From Halanaerobiales bacterium (lineage in GTDB: Bacteria; Bacillota; Halanaerobiia; Halanaerobiales; DTU029), in assembly GCA_022360715.1 (NCBI GenBank), contig JAKSCG010000078.1, forward strand, positions 91,101 to 155,100: a stretch of 64,000 bases of DNA, given 5' to 3'. Below are positions 1 through 8,115 of the stretch, piece after piece; the stretch's first letter is position 1; every line of letters begins with the position of its first letter. The notes under the pieces are model-generated. The model saw only the letters and a list, made by a program, of their open reading frames with translations, did not search any database and was not told the origin of the DNA. A program made the position numbers and the translations under genes.

Positions 1-262
1 GGGCAGTCTGATCCATAATAATTTCATCGCCCGGACGACAATGAACCGCAAAGGAGATCTGATTAGCCATTAAGCCCGATGGGAGATAAATTGCCGCTTC
101 TTTCCCCAGCAATTCGGCTACCAGCTGATTAAGCCGATTAACACTGGGATCTTCCCCTAATTGTTCATCACCCACTTCCGCCCGGGCCATAAATTCCCTC
201 ATCTCTGCTGAGGGCCTTGTCCCGGTATCACTAAATAGATCTACTTTTATTTCCACAAGCAT
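1..262 (-). CDS. ltaE: L-threonine aldolase family protein, N-terminal part (runs off the window)
   Basis: The first 87 residues are readable on the minus strand; the gene continues beyond base 1. Residues include VDLFSDTGTRPSAEMREFM, then GEDPSVNRLNQLVAELLGKE and LPSGLMANQ. This is the standard start of the PLP-dependent beta-eliminating lyase / low-specificity L-threonine aldolase fold, which cleaves threonine or allo-threonine to glycine and acetaldehyde in the cytoplasm. The PLP lysine lies outside the window. The ATG at 262 sits only about 2 bases from an AGGAG, so the in-frame GTG two codons later (about 256) has better spacing and may be the true start. The gene ends up divergent in function from the lar genes upstream of it and is separated from them by about 70 bases. 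Confidence 0.88.
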   Translation of the reverse strand, partial: MLVEIKVDLFSDTGTRPSAEMREFMARAEVGDEQLGEDPSVNRLNQLVAELLGKEAAIYLPSGLMANQISFAVHCRPGDEIIMDQTA

Positions 263-330
263 CGCTCCTTTCTGCTGGCGATTTAATTTACATACTATCC
301 AAGCAAGCGGGAATTAAGCAAAATTACCGA

Positions 331-753
331 CTAATCTAAATATGCTTTGAGGGCAGCCTGATAGACCTCCCGCAAAGGTACTTGATGTTGCAAGGCTGCT
401 CGCTTGCAGTCCTCATATTCCGGCGCTCCCTTTCGAACAACCCCATTTTCGACGGTTTTCATCGCGATGGGACCAAAAGGTGTTTCTACCGTAACCAGCT
501 TTCTTGCTAAAATTTGCCTGGTAGCCGAATAACTTCGAACCCCCAGGGTGGTAGTTTCCTTGAGCAGCACCTGCCTCAGCCGGTCTTCATTCTCTACTTC
601 ACAAAGGACACTGATCTGAACACCCGGCCGGTTTTTTTTCATATAAACAGGTGTATACCAGACATCAAGGGCTTTCTCCTGTAGGAGCTGCTCGATCAGG
701 AAACCAAAGATTTCACCACTCATATCATCAATATTGCTTTCCAGGATTTTCAC
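331..753 (-). CDS. larC2: LarC C-terminal part (LarC2), nickel-pincer cofactor nickel insertion
   Basis: This is the C-terminal half of LarC, the CTP-dependent enzyme that inserts nickel into the pyridinium bis-thiocarboxylate pincer used by lactate racemase and related LarA proteins. It contains the family motif VKILESNIDDMSGE near its start and reads for 140 residues from a GTG. It overlaps the end of larC1 in another frame, and no well-spaced ribosome-binding site precedes the GTG. The natural product is probably a LarC1-LarC2 fusion made by slippage at the A11 run just upstream: skipping one A gives a continuous protein of about 408 residues, close to the usual LarC length. Alternatively the frame break is a sequencing or assembly error in the homopolymer. 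Confidence 0.85.
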   Translation of the reverse strand: MKILESNIDDMSGEIFGFLIEQLLQEKALDVWYTPVYMKKNRPGVQISVLCEVENEDRLRQVLLKETTTLGVRSYSATRQILARKLVTVETPFGPIAMKTVENGVVRKGAPEYEDCKRAALQHQVPLREVYQAALKAYLD

Positions 754-1558
754 CTCTGCGGTGGCCGGTTTTTTTTTTTACGGATTCCCCCTGCCAAACC
801 CGCAGGCAGTTGGGTAGCTCATAATCCCTTTTCCCGATTCCATAGCCAATTTCCCGGATTACCATGTCGGGCATAGCGGTAAACTCACTACTGAGTGCAG
901 CTAGAATAGCGGCACCGGTTGGTGTCACCAATTCAAACTGATGCCCACTGGTATACACCGGAATACCCTTTAAAAGCTCCAGGGTAGCCGGAGCTGGTAC
1001 CGGATAGAGTCCATGTTGACATTTAACCATACCACCCCCGACATTGACCGGAGAAGATATAATCTTGTCCGGGGAAAGCAGATCAAGACAGATCGCGACA
1101 CCGACAATATCCACGATCGAATCTACCGCCCCTACTTCATGGAAGTGCACCTCTTCATAAGAAATACCATGGATCTTACCCTCGGCCCGGGCCAGCTTTT
1201 CGAAGATCACCAGGGCCAGTTCTTTAGCTTTCCGGCTGATTCCACTATCTTCAATCAGTTTCCTGATCTCCCGGAAATTCCTTTGTCCGGCATGATGGTG
1301 AGAATGTCCATGGTTGTGACTATCTTGATCATCTTGAACGTGACGGTGAGCGGAATCGGCCTGCTCCAGCTCAACAAAAACATCGGTACCACTGATCCCC
1401 TTTTTGATTCCTTCCTTGATTTCAAGCCGGTAGCCGGTTAGCTTTAGTTTCTTCATCTCCTCCCGCCAGTGCTTACGATCAATCCCCAGGTCCAACAGCG
1501 CCCCCAGGGTCATATCTCCGCTAATCCCGGAAAAACAGTCAAAGTATAAAATCTTCAT
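728..1558 (-). CDS. larC1: LarC N-terminal part (LarC1)
   Basis: N-terminal part of the nickel-pincer nickel chelatase, beginning MKILYFDCFSGISGDMTLGA, the family signature. Residues 71-89 form a His-rich stretch (HNHGHSHHH), a plausible nickel-holding loop commonly seen in this family. After residue 263 the frame runs through AAA codons into 13 unrelated residues and stops at 728, while the family sequence continues in the larC2 frame. The start at 1558 is by homology; an ATG two codons earlier (1564) has better spacing to GGGAA and is possible. It follows larB with about a 40-base gap in the same operon (larE-larB-larC). Confidence 0.87.
   Translation of the reverse strand: MKILYFDCFSGISGDMTLGALLDLGIDRKHWREEMKKLKLTGYRLEIKEGIKKGISGTDVFVELEQADSAHRHVQDDQDSHNHGHSHHHAGQRNFREIRKLIEDSGISRKAKELALVIFEKLARAEGKIHGISYEEVHFHEVGAVDSIVDIVGVAICLDLLSPDKIISSPVNVGGGMVKCQHGLYPVPAPATLELLKGIPVYTSGHQFELVTPTGAAILAALSSEFTAMPDMVIREIGYGIGKRDYELPNCLRVWQGESVKKKTGHRRGENPGKQY
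769..779 (-). other. A11 slippery run joining larC1 and larC2
   Basis: In the mRNA sense there are eleven consecutive A residues after GT. In the zero frame the run is read GTA AAA AAA AAA ACC and larC1 ends shortly after. Removing one A (or a +1 ribosomal shift, or transcriptional slippage) puts translation into CCG GCC ACC GCA GAG GTG AAA ATC, i.e. directly into larC2. A -1 shift would hit TGA after six codons, so only +1 (or -2) works. From memory, Lactiplantibacillus plantarum LarC is also made by frameshifting between two frames; the direction there is not asserted here. Confidence 0.6.
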
Positions 1559-1599
1559 CTGCATCAATTCCCTTTCCCTATTTGTTACAGTCTGCAAGC

Positions 1600-2352
1600 T
1601 TACTTAAGCTGGTTGATAATACTGGCCATGTATCCGGCACCAAAGCCATTATCAATATTAACCACAGCAATCCCGCTGGCACAACTGTTTAACATGGTTA
1701 ACAGAGCGGACAGTCCACCAAAATTAGCGCCATAACCTACACTGGTCGGCACGGCGATCACCGGTTTATCGACCAATCCCCCCACCACACTGGGCAGGGC
1801 TCCTTCCATCCCGGCCACGGCAATGATCACATTGGCTTGATCCAGGGCCCTTGTATTAGCCAATAACCTATGGATTCCGGCCACCCCTACGTCATACAGC
1901 CGTTCGACCGGATTTCCCAGCACTTCGGCCGTAATCGCCGCTTCTTCAGCCACCGCAAGATCGGAAGTTCCACCGGTAACTACCAGGATAGAACGATCAG
2001 TCACCGCAATCTCCTGTCTTTTGACCACGACAATCTTAGCTATTTCATGGTATTCCGCTTCCGGACTAATGGCCCGGATCGCCTCATATATTTCCTTTTC
2101 AGCGAGAGTAGCCAGAATATTGCGATTACCCTTGGCCAGCATGTGTTTGACAATGCTTTGGATGTGGGCAAGGGCCTTCCCCCGGCAATAGATGACTTCG
2201 GGATAACCGTTGCGGAGCTCCCGATGGTGATCCACCTTGGCAAAGCCTAAATCTTCAAAAGGAAGATGTTTTAAATCCTTTAGGGCTTCTTCCACTGTCT
2301 TATTTCCTTCCCGAATGTTCTCCAAAATCCCGCGCAGACGATCAGTATCCAT
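1600..2352 (-). CDS. larB: LarB, pyridinium-3,5-biscarboxylic acid mononucleotide synthase
   Basis: 250 residues. LarB carboxylates and hydrolyses nicotinic acid adenine dinucleotide as the first step of nickel-pincer cofactor synthesis. The C-terminal half is PurE-like, with VVTGGTSDLAVAEEA, LYDVGVAGIHRLL, VAGMEGALPSVVGGL and VPTSVGYGANFGGLSALLTMLNSC, all diagnostic of LarB rather than PurE. The ATG at 2352 lies behind GGAGGAG and overlaps the end of larE by 11 bases, so the two are translationally coupled. Length is normal for the family. Confidence 0.95.
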   Translation of the reverse strand: MDTDRLRGILENIREGNKTVEEALKDLKHLPFEDLGFAKVDHHRELRNGYPEVIYCRGKALAHIQSIVKHMLAKGNRNILATLAEKEIYEAIRAISPEAEYHEIAKIVVVKRQEIAVTDRSILVVTGGTSDLAVAEEAAITAEVLGNPVERLYDVGVAGIHRLLANTRALDQANVIIAVAGMEGALPSVVGGLVDKPVIAVPTSVGYGANFGGLSALLTMLNSCASGIAVVNIDNGFGAGYMASIINQLK

Positions 2353-3172
2353 TCCGCTCTCCTCCCATTATTAAAACTTGATTCATACTTCCGGTACGAT
2401 AACCCCCCAGTTCCAGGGTCACATAAACAAAGCCGATCTCCTTCAGCCGGTTAGAAATCCGGTCGAGCAAATCAGTTGAAAAGAACTTCTCCCTTTCTTC
2501 AGCTGCTACCTCAATTCTGGCAATCTCGCCATGAACGCGGACCCGCAACTGCTTAAATCCCAGTTCACGCAAAAAGTCTTCCGCCACCTCTACCCTTTTC
2601 AGCTTTTCCCGGGTAATTTCCTGACCATAGTTGATACGAGAGGCCAGACAGGCAAAGGAGGGCTGATCCCAGGTCGGCAGTCCCATTTCTTTAGAAAAAA
2701 AGCGGACCTCCGCTTTGGTCATCCCCGTTTCTTCCAGGGGACTGAGGATGCCCAGTTCCCGGGCTGCTTTCCTTCCAGGACGAAAATCTTGCAAGTCGTC
2801 ATAATTGGAGCCATCAGCCACATAGGAGATACCCTTTTCCCGGGCAATTTCTAATATCCTGGAAAAACGGTATTGTTTACAATAATAACAACGGTCGGCT
2901 CCGTTCCGGGAAAATTCCTGAATATTCAACTCATCCCCCCGGATCTCCAACTGGGAGCTCCCGATCAGCCGGGCCAGATGGCGGGCCTGCTCCGCTTCCC
3001 AGCCAGGGGAAAGCTCGGAAACGGCCGTAACAGCGATGACCCGCTCCCCCAGGACTTGATAGGCTATCTTCAGCAGAAAGGTGCTATCCACTCCCCCCGA
3101 AAAAGCAATAGCCACCCTGTCCAATTTCCTGATGTATTGCTTCAACTGCTCCAGCTTATCTTCCCTCTTCAT
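2342..3172 (-). CDS. larE: LarE, sulfur transferase for the nickel-pincer cofactor
   Basis: 276 residues from the ATG at 3172, chosen because AAGGAG lies 6 bases upstream; an earlier in-frame codon at 3223 lacks this. LarE converts the two carboxylates of LarB's product to thiocarboxylates after ATP activation. The PP-loop SGGVDS is at residues 25-30. Cys175 in PSFACLASR corresponds to the sacrificial Cys176 of the L. plantarum enzyme. Cys95 and Cys98 in DRCYYCK add a CxxC. Family knowledge: LarE proteins with three such cysteines (for example from Thermotoga) bind a [4Fe-4S] cluster and can act catalytically, so this one is inferred to be of the cluster type. First gene of the larEBC run. 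Confidence 0.93.
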   Translation of the reverse strand: MKREDKLEQLKQYIRKLDRVAIAFSGGVDSTFLLKIAYQVLGERVIAVTAVSELSPGWEAEQARHLARLIGSSQLEIRGDELNIQEFSRNGADRCYYCKQYRFSRILEIAREKGISYVADGSNYDDLQDFRPGRKAARELGILSPLEETGMTKAEVRFFSKEMGLPTWDQPSFACLASRINYGQEITREKLKRVEVAEDFLRELGFKQLRVRVHGEIARIEVAAEEREKFFSTDLLDRISNRLKEIGFVYVTLELGGYRTGSMNQVLIMGGERNGY

Positions 3173-3206
3173 CCTATGCTCCTTCTGTTTTTCCCTGTTA
3201 GATGCG

Positions 3207-4295
3207 CTAACATTTTTCAGCAATCATTTTCAGTCGATCAATAATCGGCAACTTCTGTGTACACTTGGCCTCACAGACCCCGCATTCGATACATTCTCCG
3301 GCCTTTTCGGCCGGAAGTCGCCAATGCCATTTCAAGCGATCAGTGATTCCCTGGGTATTTTTTTGTAAAATATACATATTATAGGCGTCCAGGTATTTGG
3401 GAATGGGAATATCGACCGGACATCCTTTACAGTAACCACAGCCGGTACACAGTTGGTTCATCGCTTCATTCAGCTGGGATTTAATTTGAGCCATCTTTTG
3501 GTCGGACATGGGCCGAATCTCTGCCCCGACCTGCACATTCTCCACCACTTCCTCAATGCTGCCCATTCCGGCCAGTACTGTGCTAATTTCCTGATGGGAG
3601 GCATTAAAGCGAAGGGCTGCTTGGACCACTGTCTCATCCCCAAATTCCTGGAGGAACTTAAAATAGTCGGGATTCTGAGGAATCAGTCCTCCCCCCAGGG
3701 GATTCATCGTGGCTATACCCAAACCCATTTTGGCAGCTGCCTGCAACCCCTTTTCCCGGAAAGGAAAATTGATTGCATTGTATCCCACCGTCATTCCTTC
3801 AAAGTATCCTTCCTGCACAATCGCTTCTATCTCATCCCCGTCACAATGGGTAGAAAAAACGATATGTTCAACCAGGCCTTCTTCCTGGGCCTGCCTGGCT
3901 CCCTGGTAGGGTCCTCCCGGAGCAATCACCTGCCGATACTGTTCCAGATTCAGAATATTCCACATGTGAAAAAAATCAATCTTCTCCACGCCCAGACGTT
4001 GCAATGACTTATCCAGACGCTTACGAACTGCGTCGGCATCCGGTTCATGGCTAATCATACTTTTGGTCGATATATAGAATTGCCCGGGCATATCTTGAAA
4101 GGCCAGCCCGAAGATCTCCTCGCTTTTATCATCACAGTACAAAGGAGCGGTATCAAAATAGTTAATGCCCAATTCACTGGCCTTCCGAACCACCAGGGCC
4201 GCCTTTTCTCCGTAGTCTTCCTTGCGGAAACGCATCCCGCCGAATCCGATCACCGATACTTTTTTACCAGTTCTTCCATACTCCCTGTAGATCAA
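3207..4295 (-). CDS. Aldo/keto reductase with C-terminal 4Fe-4S ferredoxin-like domain
   Basis: 362 residues. The N-terminal two thirds are an aldo/keto reductase barrel (GRTGKKVSVIGFGGMRF; INYFDTAPLY with the catalytic Asp/Tyr; STKSM with the Lys). The last about 90 residues carry cysteine clusters CTGCGYCKGCPVDIPI and CIECGVCEAKCTQ, suited to iron-sulfur clusters. Such proteins are common in anaerobes; substrates are mostly unknown. The start is a TTG at 4295 behind GGGGAGGA, overlapping the end of the arsR-like gene by 4 bases, so the two form one transcription unit. It may be cotranscribed with larE 35 bases downstream, but a link to nickel-pincer chemistry is speculation. Confidence 0.9.
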   Translation of the reverse strand: MIYREYGRTGKKVSVIGFGGMRFRKEDYGEKAALVVRKASELGINYFDTAPLYCDDKSEEIFGLAFQDMPGQFYISTKSMISHEPDADAVRKRLDKSLQRLGVEKIDFFHMWNILNLEQYRQVIAPGGPYQGARQAQEEGLVEHIVFSTHCDGDEIEAIVQEGYFEGMTVGYNAINFPFREKGLQAAAKMGLGIATMNPLGGGLIPQNPDYFKFLQEFGDETVVQAALRFNASHQEISTVLAGMGSIEEVVENVQVGAEIRPMSDQKMAQIKSQLNEAMNQLCTGCGYCKGCPVDIPIPKYLDAYNMYILQKNTQGITDRLKWHWRLPAEKAGECIECGVCEAKCTQKLPIIDRLKMIAEKC

Positions 4296-4609
4296 AGAAT
4301 TCCTCCCCTTCCTGAGCAGCTCGCACTCAATAATTTATCCTTCAATTCCGGCAACAAAACTTCCAATCTGTCCATATTCACTACATAATAGGAATAGCCG
4401 TCATACTTCTGACATTTAATCAAACCGACCGATTTGAGGATCTTCAGGTGGTGAGATACATTAGGCTGTGAGATCCCCAACTCCTCCGCCAAACCACCGA
4501 CACAAAACTCCTTGCACCGGTTTTGTTTGGTCAGTAGCTTTAAGAGCCTCAAGCGGAGGGGATCACTCAATGCCTTAAAAACCTGGGCCAATTCCTCCAA
4601 ATTAGCCAT
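4292..4609 (-). CDS. ArsR/SmtB-family winged-helix regulator
   Basis: 105 residues. Typical ArsR fold: FKALSDPLRLRLLKLL, then the recognition helix region LAEELGISQPNVSHHLKILKSVGLI and the wing KYDGYSYYVVN. Cysteines occur at NRCKEFC near helix 3 and in the C-terminal SASCSG, a pattern compatible with metal or thiol sensing, but no exact ArsR/SmtB metal site can be assigned. It heads a short operon with the aldo/keto reductase. A tandem ATTTAAAT palindrome about 45 bases upstream is the likely autoregulatory operator. Confidence 0.9.
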   Translation of the reverse strand: MANLEELAQVFKALSDPLRLRLLKLLTKQNRCKEFCVGGLAEELGISQPNVSHHLKILKSVGLIKCQKYDGYSYYVVNMDRLEVLLPELKDKLLSASCSGRGGIL

Positions 4610-4651
4610 TTGCTCTTTCCCCTGCCATCACCGTCTCCTCCTCATTATAAT

Positions 4652-4667
4652 ATTTAAATATTTAAAT
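4652..4667. promoter_or_regulatory. Tandem ATTTAAAT palindromes, candidate ArsR operator
   Basis: Two adjacent copies of the perfect 8-bp palindrome ATTTAAAT lie upstream of the arsR-like gene. ArsR/SmtB operators are usually AT-rich imperfect inverted repeats near the promoter. Regulator binding here is inferred from position and symmetry only. Confidence 0.4.
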
Positions 4668-4780
4668 ACTTTTATATTGTAACACAACTCTGCCCTGATA
4701 ACCAGAGAAAAAATGAATAAAAGAATTAAGCGGATGTTACTAAACTTAAGATTTGATAAATTTCATTAGCTGCCCCTAAT

Positions 4781-6283
4781 TTATCTTATTACCTGGGCAC
4801 AAGTATAACCGACACCCATGGCTTCCGGTACACCACCATATGGAGTAGCCCAACCTGAAGATATATAGAGATGCTTCACCGGGGTATCAATCTTCATCGT
4901 TGTCCCGCTTGAATAATAACTTTTCCTGGAATCAATGCTCCATGAAGTGTGGGCACCACCCGTATTATGTGTGTACCTTTCATATGTAAGTGGTGTAGCC
5001 GCATCTGCATAATCAATATAATTAAATAAATTAGGTATAATTGCCTCTGTTCTTTTAATAAAGGTTTCCATAACACGTTGCTTTAAGGATGCATATTTCT
5101 CCTTATTTCCGCCTCCCCAGTTATCCATCCAACCATGAGGCGCTATCGCCTGAATCATTAGCGAGGATTTCCCATCCGGGGTAAGTTGTTCATTAATCAT
5201 CGAAGGAGAATAGATAACAAGTGGATATTTATCAAAAAAGTCTTCATCAAAAGGGTTTTCCGCATCTCCTTGCTTCAGTGTATTGAATAACATGATTGCG
5301 GCAACTTGCATATTTTTCCTAAGTATATCATTTGGTAAATTGAGTCCGAGATATGCAGTAAAGAAAGGCTTAGATACAGGAGCCTCTTTTATTCTGTTCA
5401 ACATCTCATTCGGGATCAGCGATTTATTATCCAGGAGCTTAAGAAAGGTTTTTTTATAATCGCCTGCCGAAAGCACATAATCTGCCCGGTAGGTCTGGTT
5501 CCCGACTTTAACACCTACGGCAGTGCCATTCTTTGTAATAATCTTATCTACATAAGCATTAAGTTTTAAATCTCCGCCGAGCTGTTTAAAATTGGCTGCC
5601 AATACATCCGCCCAGGATTGCAGGCCATCCTTAACTGTCCAAAAATCTGTAAACATTTCCATCATCCCTGCCAGCCCAATTGAGCTCATCTCGGGATAAC
5701 CTAATGTGGAAAGGAAATTGAAAATTCGTGTATCTTTTTTAAAAAATTGGCTAACGAACTCCAGTACCGTTACCGGACCATACTTGTTAAACAGTTTCAT
5801 AAACCTGCCTCCCTTAAGGAGGAATAATAATCCCAGAAATAATTTCTTGATGCCTTTGGCATATGTTGGTGAGGGAATTGATGAAATCGTTTTAAGTTCT
5901 TTTATAATAGGGTCCAGCACAGCAAAATACGAGTTAATATTTTCTTTTTGATCAGAATAAGATGAATAGAGTAGTTGTTTCATATCACCCCAACTATCAA
6001 TAGTCGAATCAAACTCATCCGAAACAAACCGGAATGGTTCCTTTTTGACAAAATTGATTTTATCGTAAACACCTATTTTCTTCATAACATGAAAAACCTG
6101 AGAACTTGATTCAAATGACAAGGTACCGCTTTCAAAATAATATCCCCGGCGGCTAAATCCGGCAATATATCCTCCCGGAGTTGAATGCGCTTCAAATAGT
6201 GTTACTTGATGGCCTTTTTTTGCCAGTAGATTCCCGGCAGTCAACCCACCAATACCGGCGCCAATGATAACTATTTTTTTCAT
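4781..6283 (-). CDS. FAD-dependent NAD(P)-binding oxidoreductase, phytoene desaturase / RetSat-like
   Basis: 500 residues. The N-terminus has the dinucleotide-binding motif VIIGAGIGGLTAGNLLAKKG followed by LFEAHSTPGGY, and the C-terminus has the family signature LYISSGWATPYGGVPEAMGVGY. This is the CrtI/CrtISO/retinol-saturase superfamily. Members desaturate or isomerise carotenoids, saturate retinol, or act on other lipids; the substrate cannot be told from sequence. It lies 46 bases downstream of a TetR gene in the same direction, so it is probably the regulated target. The only other pigment-related gene in the window is the rhodopsin about 57 kb away, so a functional link is not supported by context. 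Confidence 0.85.
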   Translation of the reverse strand: MKKIVIIGAGIGGLTAGNLLAKKGHQVTLFEAHSTPGGYIAGFSRRGYYFESGTLSFESSSQVFHVMKKIGVYDKINFVKKEPFRFVSDEFDSTIDSWGDMKQLLYSSYSDQKENINSYFAVLDPIIKELKTISSIPSPTYAKGIKKLFLGLLFLLKGGRFMKLFNKYGPVTVLEFVSQFFKKDTRIFNFLSTLGYPEMSSIGLAGMMEMFTDFWTVKDGLQSWADVLAANFKQLGGDLKLNAYVDKIITKNGTAVGVKVGNQTYRADYVLSAGDYKKTFLKLLDNKSLIPNEMLNRIKEAPVSKPFFTAYLGLNLPNDILRKNMQVAAIMLFNTLKQGDAENPFDEDFFDKYPLVIYSPSMINEQLTPDGKSSLMIQAIAPHGWMDNWGGGNKEKYASLKQRVMETFIKRTEAIIPNLFNYIDYADAATPLTYERYTHNTGGAHTSWSIDSRKSYYSSGTTMKIDTPVKHLYISSGWATPYGGVPEAMGVGYTCAQVIR

Positions 6284-6329
6284 TTGGTAATCACTCCTTT
6301 GCTAATGATAATAACTTCTTTGTTTTGAA

Positions 6330-6941
6330 CTACCCTCTGTTGCGTAATACGTCAGTAAATGTCGCAGGAGTAATTTTCTTTACTATATCTTTGTCCTGGA
6401 ATAAACAGAGTGTATAACCCTGAAACAGGGCTAAATATGTAGTGGACAAAATAACCGGATCACCCGGCACTGCATCGCCGGCTTTCTGGGCGGTGCGGAT
6501 GAGTGGCGGAAGTAAATCAAAATGTGCTCCACCTTCCGTCATATATTCCATTAATCCCGGTATTCCTTTTCCCTGGGTAGTGGCTTGCACCATGATCAGA
6601 AAATAAAGCGAAGATTCGTTGGTAAATGAAATCTTAAAAAGAATCTCCGAAAGTTTCTCAATTTTCTGCCACGCAGTTCCGGAAATATTTAAAGCCTCAG
6701 TCCAGGCGTTTTTAGATATTTCAAGGGCCGATTCCACCAGATGAAAGAATATTTTTTCTTTGGAAGGAAAATAATGATATACCAGACCTTTACTTAGTCC
6801 TGAAACTTGCATAATATGTTTCATGGTAGCACCATAGTAACCGTATTCAGCAAATACTTCTAAGGCTGCTCCGGTTATTTTGGCTATAGCCTTGGTACGC
6901 ATTTGCTGATTCTGTTCTTGCCCACGCGGAGACATGTTCAT
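6330..6941 (-). CDS. TetR/AcrR-family transcriptional regulator
   Basis: 203 residues. The N-terminal DNA-binding domain is clear: ALEVFAEYGYYGATMKHIMQVSGLSKGLVYHYFPSKEKIFFHLVE. The C-terminal ligand domain is divergent, as usual. It is transcribed into the flavoprotein gene and most likely represses it. An imperfect 22-bp palindrome is centred about 24 bases upstream of its start. Ligand unknown. Confidence 0.92.
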   Translation of the reverse strand: MNMSPRGQEQNQQMRTKAIAKITGAALEVFAEYGYYGATMKHIMQVSGLSKGLVYHYFPSKEKIFFHLVESALEISKNAWTEALNISGTAWQKIEKLSEILFKISFTNESSLYFLIMVQATTQGKGIPGLMEYMTEGGAHFDLLPPLIRTAQKAGDAVPGDPVILSTTYLALFQGYTLCLFQDKDIVKKITPATFTDVLRNRG

Positions 6942-6954
6942 TCACTTCCTTTCA

Positions 6955-6976
6955 ATTGGTTGAACGGTTAGTCAAT
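6955..6976. promoter_or_regulatory. 22-bp imperfect palindrome, candidate TetR operator
   Basis: The arms are ATTGGTTGAAC and, read inversely, ATTGACTAACC, with 7 of 11 positions symmetric and perfect ATTG/CAAT ends. It lies just upstream of the TetR gene start, where autorepressor operators usually sit. Binding is inferred. Confidence 0.45.
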
Positions 6977-7127
6977 GATAGTTTATAACGTAATTACTTA
7001 TTTGTCAAGCCTTTTTTATTGCGGCCTATGTCAAGTAACCTCATCATATTACTTATTGAAGTAGGATAAAAATGCTTTGACGGTCTATAGTCAAGCATGA
7101 TATAATTATCACAATCTGTCAATTATT

Positions 7128-7319
7128 TCACTTTATCGGAATTAATGATTCTATAAATAAGTTAATGTTTTCTCTAATCTTGCCTACACTTTCATAAAAG
7201 ACATTATATATTATACTTTGTTTTAACCATTTCCATAGTCCCTCAATTAAGTTCAAGTTTGGACTATAGGTAAAAATATAAGTTCAAGATGGTTTTTATT
7301 TTTTTCTAAAAAAGGTTGA
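7128..7319 (-). pseudogene. IS630-family transposase, C-terminal remnant
   Basis: The minus-strand translation gives HLELIF, then after a one-base frame change YSPNLNLIEGLWKWLKQS and a short tail ending at a stop at 7128. YSPNLNxIExLW is the hallmark of the third catalytic (DDE) block of IS630 transposases. Only the last about 60 residues are left, and the frame is broken near 7272. It abuts a second unrelated transposase fragment, so one element probably inserted into or recombined with the other. It marks the left edge of the AT-rich accessory island. Confidence 0.75.
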
Positions 7320-7320
7320 A

Positions 7321-7702
7321 TTAATTTTGCGTCATATTTATTACTTTCAGTACAAAAGATTTCTCCTGTTTCATAATTCCACCAAAAAGGTGACCAAATA
7401 TGTACTCGGCTTTTGAGGAATTCTCAGATTCTTGATGCAATCTCTTTACACCAGGCATCTTTCTAGCTTCCTTGGATTGGTTAACGCCGTCACCTACAAG
7501 AACGGTCATATCATCCTCTTTATAGACAGGAAAAATATCACGTACACTGTTCATCCATTGGTTAAGTATATCTTCTAGACCCCAAGCTTTAGATCTAACG
7601 GATCATTAAGCCAACTATAAGTACCACAAACCAATTAAAAGTAACTTCTCTATTAAAACATTTACGAAACGCTGTAAGAACTTGATCTAGTAATTTCCAC
7701 AT
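7321..7702 (-). pseudogene. DDE-superfamily transposase, frameshifted remnant
   Basis: From an ATG at 7702 the minus strand reads MWKLLDQVLTAFRKCFNR and FNWFVVLIVGLMIR before a stop. After a frame change it resumes with TVLVGDGVNQSKEARKMPG and ESENSSKAEYIFGHLFGG and stops at 7321. These blocks resemble a Clostridia transposase family with a VGDG-SKE-RKMPG motif. At least one frameshift and truncation of the C-terminus make it inactive. Family assignment is from memory of the motif and should be treated as moderate. Confidence 0.6.
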
Positions 7703-8115
7703 AATTTTTTATGGTCAAATCAGGGAGAGTATGCTAAACTATATAAGATAACTCTCCACTGATGACGTATCTCCTTTTTAGTTTCAGCGCTTTAAAGGAT
7801 ACCGCAAAATCAGGTTGGAGTGTTATCTTTTTTTAAATTTATTAGAGAACTTTTGATATAAGAAACATCATAAATTTCTTATAGGATGTCGTATCAATAT
7901 AAAGTTTATGACACCCTAAAAAGCTATAAAAATTACAGCATTAAACAAGATGTATATTGTAGTAGCAGTATTTTGCTTGTCCATTATTGCAAGGGCTGAG
8001 ATATAGAAAGGTCTGCTTAACCATATGGGGGAGGTAAGCAATAAACTGAAATCTAATCAGAAAGTACTCAATTATTAAATAATATGGTGCTATATAAAAA
8101 AAGAAGGGACAAAGG
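7703..8115. other. AT-rich gap upstream of the peptide-exporter gene; no convincing gene
   Basis: About 410 bases without a supported gene. It would be the expected place for the precursor peptide of the following RiPP-like locus. Candidate short frames on the plus strand (18 codons at 7950, 17 codons at 8025, 11 codons at 8083 ending inside the ABC gene start) either lack a ribosome-binding site or are too short to believe. GGGGGAGG at 8026-8033 looks like a strong Shine-Dalgarno but no standard start codon follows at proper spacing, which hints at an eroded small gene. Confidence 0.4.

Noticed and set aside
1013..1441. Plus-strand frame opposite larC
   Set aside because: Lies wholly antisense to a well-conserved gene and has no family features; a shadow frame, as are many other antisense frames in the window.
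4781..6283. Retinal or carotenoid biosynthesis gene for the rhodopsin
   Set aside because: Family membership is broad and the gene is 57 kb from the rhodopsin with its own regulator; no Blh or CrtY homologue was seen.
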